Shown: positions 26,860-36,070, counted from the stretch's first letter. The stretch is DNA of 64,000 bases from an uncultured bacterium (GCA_949298805.1 CASFXY010000007.1:1-64000); one strand, 5' to 3'. Made by a program: numbers and translations. The notes: generated from the letters alone by a model not told the origin.

Positions 26860-28387
26860 TTTTAAACCAAGGCTTATTTAATTTATTAATTATGTTATAT
26901 TTTTTGCAATACTCAATTAAATCTTGTTTAATTTCAGGCAAAAGAATAAATATAGCAATAAGGTTTGGCGCAGCCATAGCAAGCATTGTAGAGTCGGTAA
27001 AATCTATAACACTTTGCAAATTCATTGATGAACCGATAATTATAAATATACAAAACATTATTTGGTAAGCTTTTGTTCTTTTAAAACCTTCACCAAACAT
27101 ATAACTCCAAGCCTTTTGACCGTAATATGCCCAACTTATAATAGTTGAAATTGCAAAAAGAATAATTACTACGGCAAGCACATAGGGGAAAAAAGAAAAA
27201 GTCCCCTCAAATGCTGCAGATGTTAGCTGTACCCCTGTTATTCCTTCCTGATAGTTTAAATATTCACCTGTAATAATTATTACAAAAGCCGTAATCGAGC
27301 AAATCACAACAGTATCCAAAAAAGGTTCCATCAAAGAAACAAAACCCTGCGATACAGGCTCATTTGTCTTTACCGCAGCGTATGCAATTGGCGCAGAACC
27401 CGAACCTGCTTCATTGGATTGAACGGAACGGCGAAAACCGATAATTATTGTACCTATAATTCCGCCAACCACAGAGTGCGGGACAAAAGCTTCTTTAAAA
27501 ATAGTTAAAATTGCTTGTGGTATTTGTTGAAAATTCATAAGTATAATTGCGATTGCAGCAAGTAAATAAATTCCGCACATTACCGGAACAACCTTGGATG
27601 TAACATTTGCTATTGATTTAATGCCCCCAACAATTATTAAACCTACTATCAGAGCAACAATTAAACCAAAAACCCAACTGTGTGTAGCAAAAAAGCTGGC
27701 TTCACCTCCTGTTATATTTATGACCTGTTGTGTTGCCTGATTAATTTGCAACATATTACCCCCGCCAAGAGCACCGGGCACGCACATGAGCGCGAAAATC
27801 AAAGCCAATGGCTGCCCGAGCCACCTCAGACCTTTTCTTGTAAGCCCATGGGCAATATAAAACATAGGTCCGCCCGAAACAGAACCGTCAGCATTAAATC
27901 TTCTGTATTTAACAGCAAGGGTACACTCTAAAAATTTTGATGCCATGCCGCAAATTGCGCCAAACACCATCCAAAACATTGCGCCAGGACCGCCTATTGA
28001 AATGGCAATTGCAACTCCGGCAATATTTCCCAGCCCTACTGTTCCTGAAAGTGCGGTAGCAAAAGCACCCATAGAACTTACTTCTCCGTCGCGGTCGTTA
28101 TCATGTTCCTTGTGATACTTGCCAAAAAGCTGTTTCAAAGAATGCTTGAAACCCCAAATGCCTATAAATCTAAGATAAAAAGTAAAGAATATACTTGATA
28201 ATATCAAAAACAATATTATCAAAGGCACACTTGTATCTGCAATTTTAACAGAAACAAAAATTATATTTGAAAATGCATCTGAAAAAGGGGCGAAATATTT
28301 ATCGATGCATTCGCTCACGCCCATGGCATAAGATTTTTGGGGAATAAAAAACATTGTTGTTAATAACAAAAATAATCGACTATACAT
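26843..28387 (-). CDS. Sodium:alanine/glycine symporter (AGCS family)
   Basis: A cation-coupled importer of alanine or glycine with about ten TM segments. The N-terminus looks like a signal anchor, then a TM near residue 55. Family blocks 'ATALSGTVGLGNIAGVA', 'GGPGAMFWMVFGAICGM' and 'RSVQSNEAGSGSAPIA' are clear. At 514 residues it is slightly long because of the N-terminal extension. It is coupled to bioF by overlap, which suggests supply of L-alanine to that enzyme. An imperfect hairpin lies just upstream. Confidence 0.93.
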   Translation of the reverse strand: MYSRLFLLLTTMFFIPQKSYAMGVSECIDKYFAPFSDAFSNIIFVSVKIADTSVPLIILFLILSSIFFTFYLRFIGIWGFKHSLKQLFGKYHKEHDNDRDGEVSSMGAFATALSGTVGLGNIAGVAIAISIGGPGAMFWMVFGAICGMASKFLECTLAVKYRRFNADGSVSGGPMFYIAHGLTRKGLRWLGQPLALIFALMCVPGALGGGNMLQINQATQQVINITGGEASFFATHSWVFGLIVALIVGLIIVGGIKSIANVTSKVVPVMCGIYLLAAIAIILMNFQQIPQAILTIFKEAFVPHSVVGGIIGTIIIGFRRSVQSNEAGSGSAPIAYAAVKTNEPVSQGFVSLMEPFLDTVVICSITAFVIIITGEYLNYQEGITGVQLTSAAFEGTFSFFPYVLAVVIILFAISTIISWAYYGQKAWSYMFGEGFKRTKAYQIMFCIFIIIGSSMNLQSVIDFTDSTMLAMAAPNLIAIFILLPEIKQDLIEYCKKYNIINKLNKPWFKNEKVL

Positions 28388-28431
28388 TCAAACTACTCTC
28401 TACCTTGTAAAAAGACCTTGTCTATAATTAC

Positions 28432-28471
28432 ACAAAATCAGTTTAATGACAAATCATCAAACCGATTTTGT
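28432..28471. promoter_or_regulatory. Imperfect 18-base inverted repeat upstream of the symporter gene
   Basis: ACAAAATC-GTTT-ATGA pairs with TCAT-AAAC-GATTTTGT around a four-base loop, interrupted only by two single mismatches. It sits between the LysM gene (stop 28493) and the symporter start (28387). It lacks a T-run on either side. An operator or AT-rich terminator is possible. Confidence 0.45.
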
Positions 28472-28492
28472 TACATAAATTTAAACCTTTAA

Positions 28493-29059
28493 TTATCTTT
28501 GATTATCAACAGGTATTAAAATAACTTGTCCTATCTGCAAAGAAGACGGGTCAGTAATATTATTGAGTTTTTGTATTGCATCGATTTTATTTACATCATA
28601 CTTGCCATAAAATCTGTACACAATTTTATCGAGTGTATCACCGCTTTTGATTTCATACTTTTCTTCGCTCTGTGTTTGAACAGAAGCTACAGTTTGTTGA
28701 TTATCAGCACCTATTACAGCAACATTGGCTTTTGGTGCTTGCTGAACAATAATTTCTTCGGTTTTTTGTGAACCTATAAAATTTGAAAATCCGGCTATAA
28801 GAGAAATCAAACCCATAAAAAGTGCACCGCAAATAAAACCAATTAGCAGGTAAACACCCGGGGCTTTTTGTTTTGTAATTCTTGTGTCGTTATTTGTTTT
28901 GCCTACACTTCTCCAAAGCACATCTAATTCCGGATTTTTAACCGTCGGCTTTGAATAACGCAAATACTCATTTCTATCCAAGTCAAATGTTCTTGAACTT
29001 TCTAGTGCAGTCATATTTTCTCTTGATAATCCTGCTCTGTGTAAGGTTGAACTTTTCAT
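28493..29059 (-). CDS. Single-pass membrane protein with C-terminal LysM domain
   Basis: Residues 1-68 are polar and probably cytoplasmic. One TM segment follows (about 70-94, 'VYLLIGFICGALFMGLISLI'), then a Gln-rich linker, then a LysM domain (133-184: 'YEIKSGDTLDKIVYRFYG', ending 'LQIGQVILIPV'). LysM domains bind peptidoglycan N-acetylglucosamine, so the protein probably links the inner membrane to the cell wall. AGAGG precedes the ATG. Specific role unknown. Confidence 0.88.
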   Translation of the reverse strand: MKSSTLHRAGLSRENMTALESSRTFDLDRNEYLRYSKPTVKNPELDVLWRSVGKTNNDTRITKQKAPGVYLLIGFICGALFMGLISLIAGFSNFIGSQKTEEIIVQQAPKANVAVIGADNQQTVASVQTQSEEKYEIKSGDTLDKIVYRFYGKYDVNKIDAIQKLNNITDPSSLQIGQVILIPVDNQR

Positions 29060-29154
29060 ATAACCTCTTATTCTTTTACACTAAGTATGTTATTGGAAAA
29101 GTAACCAAGAAGTCAAGATTGTAACAAATACAACATTAAGAAATGTTTACAATA

Positions 29155-29727
29155 TTATTCAAGAGTTTTAAGATATTTTTTTGCACCTTCAAACATTAAA
29201 TCAATGAGTTGTTTATTTTTTTCCAAATTTAAACCACCGTCTTTTAAAAACTCAAGCATTCTTCTTTGCCATAACTCATAAAGTTCATCATTATCAAGAT
29301 TTAGCGCATTTGCTATACCTTTAAGTTCACAAAAATCAATTTGTATCGGTTTTGCACCTCTTAAAATATCAACAAGATTAAGACGTTTTTTTCTTTCAAA
29401 CATTTTTAAAAATTCAACGGTAGAGAGATTATTATGAACTATGGCATCTTTTAAAAATTCAAGATTTTCATTATAAGGCGGAGGGTCTTGAGGTATTTGA
29501 TATTCAATAAATTCCTCCGGTCTTATATCCATAACTGTTGCAATTCTCTCAAGAGTTGTTCCTCTCGATGAAAACGGGATAGTTTCATCTATTAAATTGT
29601 ACACATAAGAAAGGGTGACTCCTATCATTTGAGCAAAATCTTTCTTGTGCAGATTATTTTTTTCCAAAAATTTTGCTACTTTTTGAGAACTTTTTTCATT
29701 TACTATAGGTTTATTTTTCATTGACAT
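29155..29727 (-). CDS. XRE-like regulator with two helix-turn-helix regions
   Basis: A 190-residue putative DNA-binding protein. The first HTH (about 18-70) reads 'KKDFAQMIGVTLSYVYNLID' with a recognition-helix pattern typical of XRE/Cro. A second similar region (about 98-155, 'NLSTVEFLKMFERKKRLNLV') looks like a degenerate repeat. There is no ligand domain. A long dyad (29763-29810) in the gap to divergent pth may be its operator. Target unknown. Confidence 0.8.
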   Translation of the reverse strand: MSMKNKPIVNEKSSQKVAKFLEKNNLHKKDFAQMIGVTLSYVYNLIDETIPFSSRGTTLERIATVMDIRPEEFIEYQIPQDPPPYNENLEFLKDAIVHNNLSTVEFLKMFERKKRLNLVDILRGAKPIQIDFCELKGIANALNLDNDELYELWQRRMLEFLKDGGLNLEKNKQLIDLMFEGAKKYLKTLE

Positions 29728-29762
29728 AATTCAACTCCGTCTAATATGATATTTTACAGATA

Positions 29763-29810
29763 ACCCTAAAACTCTTTTTTTTAATTAGCAAAAAGAGTAC
29801 ACAAAAGGGT
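29763..29810. promoter_or_regulatory. Nested inverted repeat between XRE gene and pth
   Basis: Inner arms ACTCTTTTT (29771-29779) and AAAAAGAGT (29790-29798) are perfect. Outer arms ACCCT (29763-29767) and AGGGT (29806-29810) extend the symmetry. The site lies between divergent genes where no terminator is needed, so an operator, perhaps for the adjacent regulator, is the better reading. Confidence 0.45.
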
Positions 29811-29831
29811 AAATATAAAGAAAGGTAAAAA

Positions 29832-30386
29832 ATGAAGGCTGTAATAGGCTTAGGTAATCCTGAGGTTAAATATCTTAAAACTCGTCATAATGCAGGTTTT
29901 ATGGTTGTAGACAAATTGCTTGAGAGAAATAATGTAACGCTGAGCGAAAAATTTCAATCTTTTTTTGGAAAAAAAGATGACATCCTCTATCTTTTACCAA
30001 AAACATACATGAATTTATCAGGCAGAGCAGTTGTTGAATTAATTAATTTCTACAAGCTGACAACAAGGGATTTTATTGTAATTTGTGATGATTTTACACT
30101 TGAACTTGGGACATTACGATTTCGAAAAAATGGCTCGGATGGCGGTCATAACGGGCTAAAATCTATCATAAATCTGCTTGGTTCATCTGATTTTGACAGA
30201 TTAAAAATAGGCATAGGTCCACTGATGGAAAATATGTCAGTCGAAAGCTTTGTTCTGGGAAATTTTAGTCAAAATGAAACAGAAAAACTCAACGAAATAA
30301 TATCAATTGCAGCAGATGCAATCGAAGAATATTTAAAAACGGATATTACAAACGTGCAAAATAAATACAATAAAAAACATTTCTGA
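29832..30386 (+). CDS. pth: Peptidyl-tRNA hydrolase
   Basis: Recycles peptidyl-tRNAs released from stalled ribosomes. Family landmarks: 'GLGNPEVKY' with Asn9, catalytic His19 in 'TRHNAGF', the 'LPKTYMNLSG' segment, Asp in 'VICDDFTLELG', and 'GGHNGLKSII'. Length 184 is normal. AAAGG lies close ahead of the ATG. Confidence 0.97.
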   Translation: MKAVIGLGNPEVKYLKTRHNAGFMVVDKLLERNNVTLSEKFQSFFGKKDDILYLLPKTYMNLSGRAVVELINFYKLTTRDFIVICDDFTLELGTLRFRKNGSDGGHNGLKSIINLLGSSDFDRLKIGIGPLMENMSVESFVLGNFSQNETEKLNEIISIAADAIEEYLKTDITNVQNKYNKKHF

Positions 30387-30388
30387 TT

Positions 30389-30416
30389 TTGTCTTTTTCC
30401 GATAAAAAAGTATAAT
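30389..30416 (+). promoter_or_regulatory. Promoter giving a probably leaderless mRNA
   Basis: TTGTCT (30389-30394), 16 bases, TATAAT (30411-30416), then six bases and the ATG at 30423. Initiation 7 bases after the -10 would fall on the start codon; no Shine-Dalgarno sequence is present. Confidence 0.5.
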
Positions 30417-30422
30417 CAATAT

Positions 30423-31157
30423 ATGAAAAAGATTATTTTAAATTTACTTACATTGTTAATTTTTACATTGTTCATCTGTCCATGTGCTTTTTGTGATGAT
30501 GAAAATATACTCATTAATCCTAACGGCACATACAATCGACCAAAAAAAGAAAACATAATAACCAAAATAACAAATCTATTCAAAAAAGAAAAAAAAGCTG
30601 CCACAGAAACACAAAACAAAGGTTACTACGGTACATTGCCGGATGTTACAGGTGATTTTGATTACAAAAGAGAAACAACTCAAACTCAACCCAAAAAACA
30701 ATATAGCGAAAAAGACCTTAAAGACGGGCTTTTACTTGATGCACCACTAAATGACCCTCTGTTTTTGGATGTAATTATAAAAAAAGATAAAACCTCAGAT
30801 TATGTTAATGATGTAATGAAAATAAAAGAAACATTGGAGAAACTAAGAGAATGCATAAATAATAACGCCTCAATTCAATTTTTTAATGCAAATGTCAATG
30901 TTTTAGACTTGCAAACCACAAACCTTGAAAAAAAATATCAATACACTGCCTATGCTCAAAGTAACAGCTATTATGCCATAAGACATGTTAACTACAGTGC
31001 AAAAATTTTGGGTAACTTAAAATTTGATGCAAATTTTTATTCTCGTTACATGCCTGTTGCAGACAGCGTTTATGCACCCAAAAACATTGAGGCGCAATCA
31101 TCTGCACTTTTAGATGAAATAGAAAAAACAATATTCGAGATTGGCAATGCCCAATAA
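30423..31157 (+). CDS. Exported protein of unknown function, 244 residues
   Basis: I do not recognise the family. It starts with a signal peptide (MKKIILN..., hydrophobic to about residue 24, cut near 'CAFC-DDE'). A Lys-rich linker follows (35-85), then a mostly helical domain (about 90-240) including 'LKDGLLLDAPLNDPLFLDVI' and 'ADSVYAPKNIEAQSSALLDE'. It precedes another exported protein and comEC on the same strand, so an envelope role, perhaps with DNA uptake or type IV pili, is possible but unproven. Probably translated from a leaderless mRNA. Confidence 0.8.
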   Translation: MKKIILNLLTLLIFTLFICPCAFCDDENILINPNGTYNRPKKENIITKITNLFKKEKKAATETQNKGYYGTLPDVTGDFDYKRETTQTQPKKQYSEKDLKDGLLLDAPLNDPLFLDVIIKKDKTSDYVNDVMKIKETLEKLRECINNNASIQFFNANVNVLDLQTTNLEKKYQYTAYAQSNSYYAIRHVNYSAKILGNLKFDANFYSRYMPVADSVYAPKNIEAQSSALLDEIEKTIFEIGNAQ

Positions 31158-31195
31158 GGCGATGAAAAAAATATTTTAAGAATTATTCTCGAATT

Positions 31196-32035
31196 ATGAA
31201 AAAAATAATTCTATGCCTTGTTATATTATTTTCAATACAAAGCGCTTACTGCGAAATTACAATTGATAATTTGCCGGAAATTAAATACAGAAATCCGGAT
31301 GGGACAGAATTTGTACCAAACAGTGCAGACTATCCCAGAATAAGCGAAATGGAAAAACTTGCTTTTAATAGAACCTTTGAAGATGAGCCTATTGAAATAA
31401 GATTAAACAGGCTTGAAAGCAAGCTTTACAAAAAAGATTATTCAAATGAATCTCTTGCGCAACGTGTCGAGGCTATTGAAAACACCCTTGATGAAAAAAG
31501 TATAAGCAAAAAAGAAAAAAATACACTTGCAACTCTTGAAAAGAAAATATTTAATAAGACATTTCAAAATGAAAACACGCAAAGCCGCATTCAAAGACTT
31601 GAAAAATCAATTTTAGGTGCAAATCAAAGCGGAAATTTAACATCAAGAATTGAAACTCTAAAGGTTGCAAGCACAAGCCTTGAAAACCAATCAAGACAAC
31701 TGGCTCAAATGCCTTATCAAAATTTTCAAAATGACCCGTATCAACCGCAAAACGACTTTAAAAACGCGATAAAAAATGCGTTTAATGCATTTTCCCAAGG
31801 CAGTATGACCGGATTTTCTCCAAGTGTCAATTCATTCCCGACTTATCAACCCTACAGTGCAAATAACATGTACAACGGCTCTTATATGCCATACCCAATC
31901 CAAGGACAAAATAACACATATTATAGAGATATATTCAAGGACAACAGTGGCGATGAGATGTATTACACCGACGGACAATATTACAAAGATTTAAAATCGA
32001 CACAAGGCGGCATGGGTGTTACAATAATTAATTAA
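31196..32035 (+). CDS. Exported protein with paired LEKK-type helical repeats
   Basis: A signal peptide (1-19) is followed by two about 50-residue repeats. Repeat 1 (50-99) and repeat 2 (111-158) each contain 'EK.xFN[RK]TF' then a stretch ending 'R[LI].RLE[SK]' and a shorter second half ('LAQRVEAIENTL', 'LTSRIETLKV'). This pattern is familiar from exported proteins of Melainabacteria and related Cyanobacteria, where function is unknown. The C-terminal third is rich in Gln, Asn, Tyr and Pro and probably disordered. No ribosome site is visible at the ATG. comEC follows after 42 bases. Confidence 0.8.
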   Translation: MKKIILCLVILFSIQSAYCEITIDNLPEIKYRNPDGTEFVPNSADYPRISEMEKLAFNRTFEDEPIEIRLNRLESKLYKKDYSNESLAQRVEAIENTLDEKSISKKEKNTLATLEKKIFNKTFQNENTQSRIQRLEKSILGANQSGNLTSRIETLKVASTSLENQSRQLAQMPYQNFQNDPYQPQNDFKNAIKNAFNAFSQGSMTGFSPSVNSFPTYQPYSANNMYNGSYMPYPIQGQNNTYYRDIFKDNSGDEMYYTDGQYYKDLKSTQGGMGVTIIN

Positions 32036-32077
32036 TTTGTTTAAAATTTTAATTATAATTAAAATGGTTTTAGGAAA

Positions 32078-34549
32078 ATGAATCTTAAAACCATTTTAAT
32101 TGTTTTAATTTCATTATTTTATGTTTTTGGTATTTTTGCACAGTTTTACGATTGTGCAACATTTTTTGCTGCAATGGGAACATTTTGCATAATTATTCTT
32201 GTATTTTTAAATATAATTAAACCAAAATATTCAATCTTTATATTTCTCGCATTTTGTTTAGGGTTTTACAATGCGGATTGCAAAGTTAAAGACTACGATT
32301 TGCTTTATGGTGAACGCTTAAATAATGTAGTCGCAAAAGGTATGGTATGCTCTATTTTGCAAACTTCAAAAGAAGGGAGTCGTGCAAAGTTTTATTTTGA
32401 TGTTGAAAATATTTTTTTCAAAGAACAAAACTACAAATTACAAAATACAAGAACGCTTGTTGTTATAAATGACTTTGAAAAAAAGTTTAATAAAATTCAA
32501 ATTGGTGACACTATAAGCATAATAGGTAACATAAGACCTCCAAAAAGTGCCACAAATCCTTCTCAATTTGATTATGCCAAGTATTTAAAATATAAAGATA
32601 CTTTTTCAATTTTATATTCCGAAGGTGAAAGTTTTAAAATAATCAAGAAAGCTGACAATTTCAATAACATAAAAGAATTTTATTTGTTTCTGCTACAAAA
32701 AACCGATACCCTAAGACAAGAAATTACGCAAAAGCATGCAAAATATATTAAAAGCCCGCAACTTGAAATTTTGGGTGGTATTGTCTTTGGAAATGAAGCA
32801 ATTAATCCGCCCGATGAAATAAAACAGAGTTTTATAAACTCGGGACTTTTGCATCTGCTTGCGGCAAGTGGTTTAAATGTTGCCCTAATATTTGGTATAT
32901 GGTGGTTTTTGGCACAAAACATTATAAAACTTCCTTATGTAATTTCAATATGGAGTGGGGCATTTTTTGTAATTCTATACACCTTTACAACAGGTTTTCC
33001 TCCGCCTGTTTTAAGGGCAGCAGTCATGCTTTTATTTATACTGTTGGGCAAATTAATTGATAGAGAATCAAAACCTGTGGCACTTATTTTCTTTGTCGGT
33101 TTTGTGATGCTTTTGTTTGAACCAAAAATGCTTTTTGACGTAGGTTTTCAGCTCTCATTTATTGTAACAATAGGGCTTATAGTCACGATTGAACCATTAT
33201 GTGAAAAATTAAATACAAAAAACAAAGAATATATTGCCAAAATTAAACATTACCCTAAATTTATCAAAGTAATTCTTATGAGCTTTTCTCCAAAGTTTCT
33301 TTTAGCCGTCTTACTGGTACCGCTCTGCGCACAATTATATGTCGCGCCTTTGCAAATGTATCATTTCAACACTTTTACACCTTGGAGTTTGTTTGCAAAC
33401 CTCTGTGTAACACCTTTTATAGGCATAGTAAGTTTTTTAGGATTTCTAAGTTCGGTTTTTGCAACAATACCTTTCCTTGGCGATAAAATTATAGCAATTT
33501 TTGACTTTGCAATTAACCCTTTTCTGGTCTTACTTGTAAAAATTTCACAATTCTTCTCAATGTTAAAATACTCTATTATCACAATGGCATCGCCAAGCGC
33601 ATACCAGATTATTTTATTTTGGATAATACTTATACTTTTTGTGCAAAATATAAAAGAAAATTTCAAAAATAAAAAAATTGTATTAATTTTCTGTGCATTT
33701 GTTGTAATTTTTCTTGCAACATTTATAAATATCCCATCAAAAGCGTTTGAAATGATAATTTTTGACGTAGGAAATGCGGACAGCGCCCTGCTTAAAACTC
33801 CTCAGGGAAAATATATTATGATAGACACTGCAATGGCACCGTTTAGGGGTGTATCAAATGCAAAGACAATAATGGAAGAATATTTCAAGGATAAAAATAT
33901 AAGAGAGCTTGAAATACTTATTATTACACACTTTGATGCAGACCACTGTGGTGGGGCTAAAGATATTTTAAATGATTTTAAAGTTAAAAAAGTTTATGTA
34001 CAAAATACAAGCCCGCACGAAACAAAAGGAATTGAAATTATAAAACTTTTAAAAGACAAGCAAATTAAATATGCAGCTGCCAAAAATAATGAAATTATAT
34101 ATGAAGAAAACGATTTTAAAATAAAAACATTCTGTGCAAATATAAAAGGCAAGACAGACAGAATTGATAATGAAAATTCTATAGTAACTCTTGTGCATAC
34201 AAATAATGCAAGCGCGCTTTTTATGGGAGATGCAGGAATTATGGGTTATAAAAAGTATAAAAACAATATTGGTAAAGTTGATATTTTCAAAATAGGACAC
34301 CATGGCGCTAAAGATGTTGTGAATAAAGAAATGCTAAACAAGTTAAATCCTCGCTACACAATAATTTCAACCGGATACAATATTTACGGACACCCCTCAC
34401 CCGATACACTTGAATTTTTAAAAGCAGGCAAATCAAAAATATACACCACAAAGGACTTTGGTGCAATTAAAATTTCAAATTGCCAAAACGGTATTTGTAA
34501 AATTGAAAATTATAAAAGTAAAATTAGAGATTTTGTGCCACTTGATTAA
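32078..34549 (+). CDS. comEC: ComEC/Rec2 DNA uptake channel
   Basis: The inner-membrane channel that carries single-stranded DNA into the cell during natural transformation. At 823 residues all three parts are present: an N-terminal DUF4131/OB-like region after two TM segments, the multi-TM competence domain with 'LLHLLAASGLNVALIFG' (usual SGLH, here Asn), and a C-terminal metallo-beta-lactamase-like domain with 'THFDADHCGG' metal ligands. AGGA just before the ATG supports the start. Its 3' end overlaps convergent yebC by 26 bases. Confidence 0.95.
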   Translation: MNLKTILIVLISLFYVFGIFAQFYDCATFFAAMGTFCIIILVFLNIIKPKYSIFIFLAFCLGFYNADCKVKDYDLLYGERLNNVVAKGMVCSILQTSKEGSRAKFYFDVENIFFKEQNYKLQNTRTLVVINDFEKKFNKIQIGDTISIIGNIRPPKSATNPSQFDYAKYLKYKDTFSILYSEGESFKIIKKADNFNNIKEFYLFLLQKTDTLRQEITQKHAKYIKSPQLEILGGIVFGNEAINPPDEIKQSFINSGLLHLLAASGLNVALIFGIWWFLAQNIIKLPYVISIWSGAFFVILYTFTTGFPPPVLRAAVMLLFILLGKLIDRESKPVALIFFVGFVMLLFEPKMLFDVGFQLSFIVTIGLIVTIEPLCEKLNTKNKEYIAKIKHYPKFIKVILMSFSPKFLLAVLLVPLCAQLYVAPLQMYHFNTFTPWSLFANLCVTPFIGIVSFLGFLSSVFATIPFLGDKIIAIFDFAINPFLVLLVKISQFFSMLKYSIITMASPSAYQIILFWIILILFVQNIKENFKNKKIVLIFCAFVVIFLATFINIPSKAFEMIIFDVGNADSALLKTPQGKYIMIDTAMAPFRGVSNAKTIMEEYFKDKNIRELEILIITHFDADHCGGAKDILNDFKVKKVYVQNTSPHETKGIEIIKLLKDKQIKYAAAKNNEIIYEENDFKIKTFCANIKGKTDRIDNENSIVTLVHTNNASALFMGDAGIMGYKKYKNNIGKVDIFKIGHHGAKDVVNKEMLNKLNPRYTIISTGYNIYGHPSPDTLEFLKAGKSKIYTTKDFGAIKISNCQNGICKIENYKSKIRDFVPLD

Positions 34550-35318
34550 TCAAATCTTCATCTGCCTCAAAATTAGAGTAAACATTTTGGACATCATCAT
34601 GTTCTTCTAATTTCTCAAGCAAAAGCATAACTTTTCTTACTATTGCAGAATCTGTTATCTCGCAAGAATTTGAAGGTACGCGCGTTAGCTCGGAACTCTT
34701 TAACTTATATCCCAATTTTTCCAATCCCTCTACAGTGCTTTGAAAACCTTCCACTGTAGTTGTAATTTTATACTCGCCGTCTTCTTGCGCAACATCTTTT
34801 GGGTCAAACTCCATGCAATCTTCAAAAAGCTCATCAAAAGTAAACATTTTAACTTCTTCTTTTGATTTTTTATCAGGTGTTTTTGGAGTTTCTATAATAA
34901 TTTCGCCAACGGGTTCGAAAATCCAACCAACACAACCTGTTTCACCCAAATTACCGCCAAATTTTGTAAAGTAGCTTCTGATATCACCTGCGGTTCTGTT
35001 TCTGTTATCTGTTGCAGCTTCAATAAATACCGCAACACCGCCCGCGCCGTAACCTTCATAAGTTATTTCTTCGTAATTTTCGTTACTGCTGCCGCCTGCG
35101 CCTTTTTCAATTGCACGCTTAATTGTATCATTTGGAAGTCCACCCGCCTTAGCTTTTTCAACAGCAGTTCTTAGCCTGAAATTTCCATTTATATCACCGC
35201 CACCAATTTTAGCAGCGATAATAATTTCTCTTGAAAATTTTGCAAAACTCACACCTTTAGCCGCATCTGTTTTTGCCTTTTTATGTTTAATATTTGCCCA
35301 CTTAGAATGTCCTGACAT
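34524..35318 (-). CDS. yebC: YebC/PmpR family regulator
   Basis: A TACO1/YebC-type protein. The family has been described as a transcription regulator and, more recently, as a helper of translation through difficult stretches. Family start 'SGHSKWANIKHKKAKTDAAK' and 'GYGAGGVAVFIEAATDNRNR' are unmistakable. At 264 residues it is about 15-20 longer than usual, owing to an insert near 148-170 rich in Lys and Pro. AAGGA precedes the ATG. Confidence 0.95.
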   Translation of the reverse strand: MSGHSKWANIKHKKAKTDAAKGVSFAKFSREIIIAAKIGGGDINGNFRLRTAVEKAKAGGLPNDTIKRAIEKGAGGSSNENYEEITYEGYGAGGVAVFIEAATDNRNRTAGDIRSYFTKFGGNLGETGCVGWIFEPVGEIIIETPKTPDKKSKEEVKMFTFDELFEDCMEFDPKDVAQEDGEYKITTTVEGFQSTVEGLEKLGYKLKSSELTRVPSNSCEITDSAIVRKVMLLLEKLEEHDDVQNVYSNFEADEDLINQVAQNL

Positions 35319-35360
35319 ACTATTTCCTTATTTATATTATTTGCTATATAATTAAAACAC

Positions 35361-35822
35361 ATGGGAAACGAACTTTCAAGAATAGATTACATAAGAGAAC
35401 TTATAAACGATTGCAGATATGACGATGCTTTCGAAGCTTTAGAAATTGCACAGGAAAAAGAACCTGACAACTGGGAACTATTCTATGAATATGCCCGATT
35501 GCAGTTTGAGCTTGGTGACTATTCAAGTGCTGTTGCAAATTATGAAGAACTTATAAAACATCATCAAAGTGCCATTATATATTATAATCTGGGTGAAGCT
35601 TACGAATGCAATGGGCAATTAGATAAAGCGATAGGTTCTTATTTAAAAGCAATTACGATAAATGAAAAATTTCCATTTGCATATAAAAAACTAGGCATGC
35701 TTTTTATGGCACAAAATGACACAGAAAGTGCAATTGAATATTTTGAAGATTATTTAAAACTTGATATAGCTCAAGATGAAAAAGAGAGTGTACAAAAAGT
35801 TTTAAAAAGGATTAAAAAATGA
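35361..35822 (+). CDS. TPR repeat protein, 153 residues
   Basis: Mostly three to four tetratricopeptide repeats ('WELFYEYARLQFELGDYSSA', 'AIIYYNLGEAYECNGQLDKA', 'PFAYKKLGMLFMAQNDTESA'). It probably acts as a protein-binding scaffold. It lacks a signal peptide. The stop overlaps the glutaredoxin start (ATGA), so the two are co-translated. A TATAAT box ends 8 bases before the ATG and no ribosome site is present. Confidence 0.88.
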   Translation: MGNELSRIDYIRELINDCRYDDAFEALEIAQEKEPDNWELFYEYARLQFELGDYSSAVANYEELIKHHQSAIIYYNLGEAYECNGQLDKAIGSYLKAITINEKFPFAYKKLGMLFMAQNDTESAIEYFEDYLKLDIAQDEKESVQKVLKRIKK

Positions 35823-36070
35823 ATATAGAGATTTATACCGTTGATTACTGCCCATTTTGCAAAAAGGCAATTGCTTTTTTGGACGAACACAAAGTTAATT
35901 ACAAGCGCATCAGAATAGATAACGATGAAGATGCTTGGAGAGAAAAACTTGGCAAAATGTATAACATAAATGGTGATGTTACGGTCCCTCAAATTATAAT
36001 TGACGGGAAAAGAATTGGTGGCTACACTGATTTAATGGCAGCCTACGAAAATGGTGAAATAAAATTTTAA
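35819..36070 (+). CDS. grxC: Glutaredoxin (GrxC-like)
   Basis: An 83-residue dithiol glutaredoxin that reduces disulfides with glutathione or a similar thiol. Active site CPFC at residues 11-14, the cis-Pro region 'VTVPQIIIDG' and the C-terminal 'IGGYTDL' are all present. It is coupled by a four-base overlap to the TPR gene. Confidence 0.93.
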   Translation: MNIEIYTVDYCPFCKKAIAFLDEHKVNYKRIRIDNDEDAWREKLGKMYNINGDVTVPQIIIDGKRIGGYTDLMAAYENGEIKF

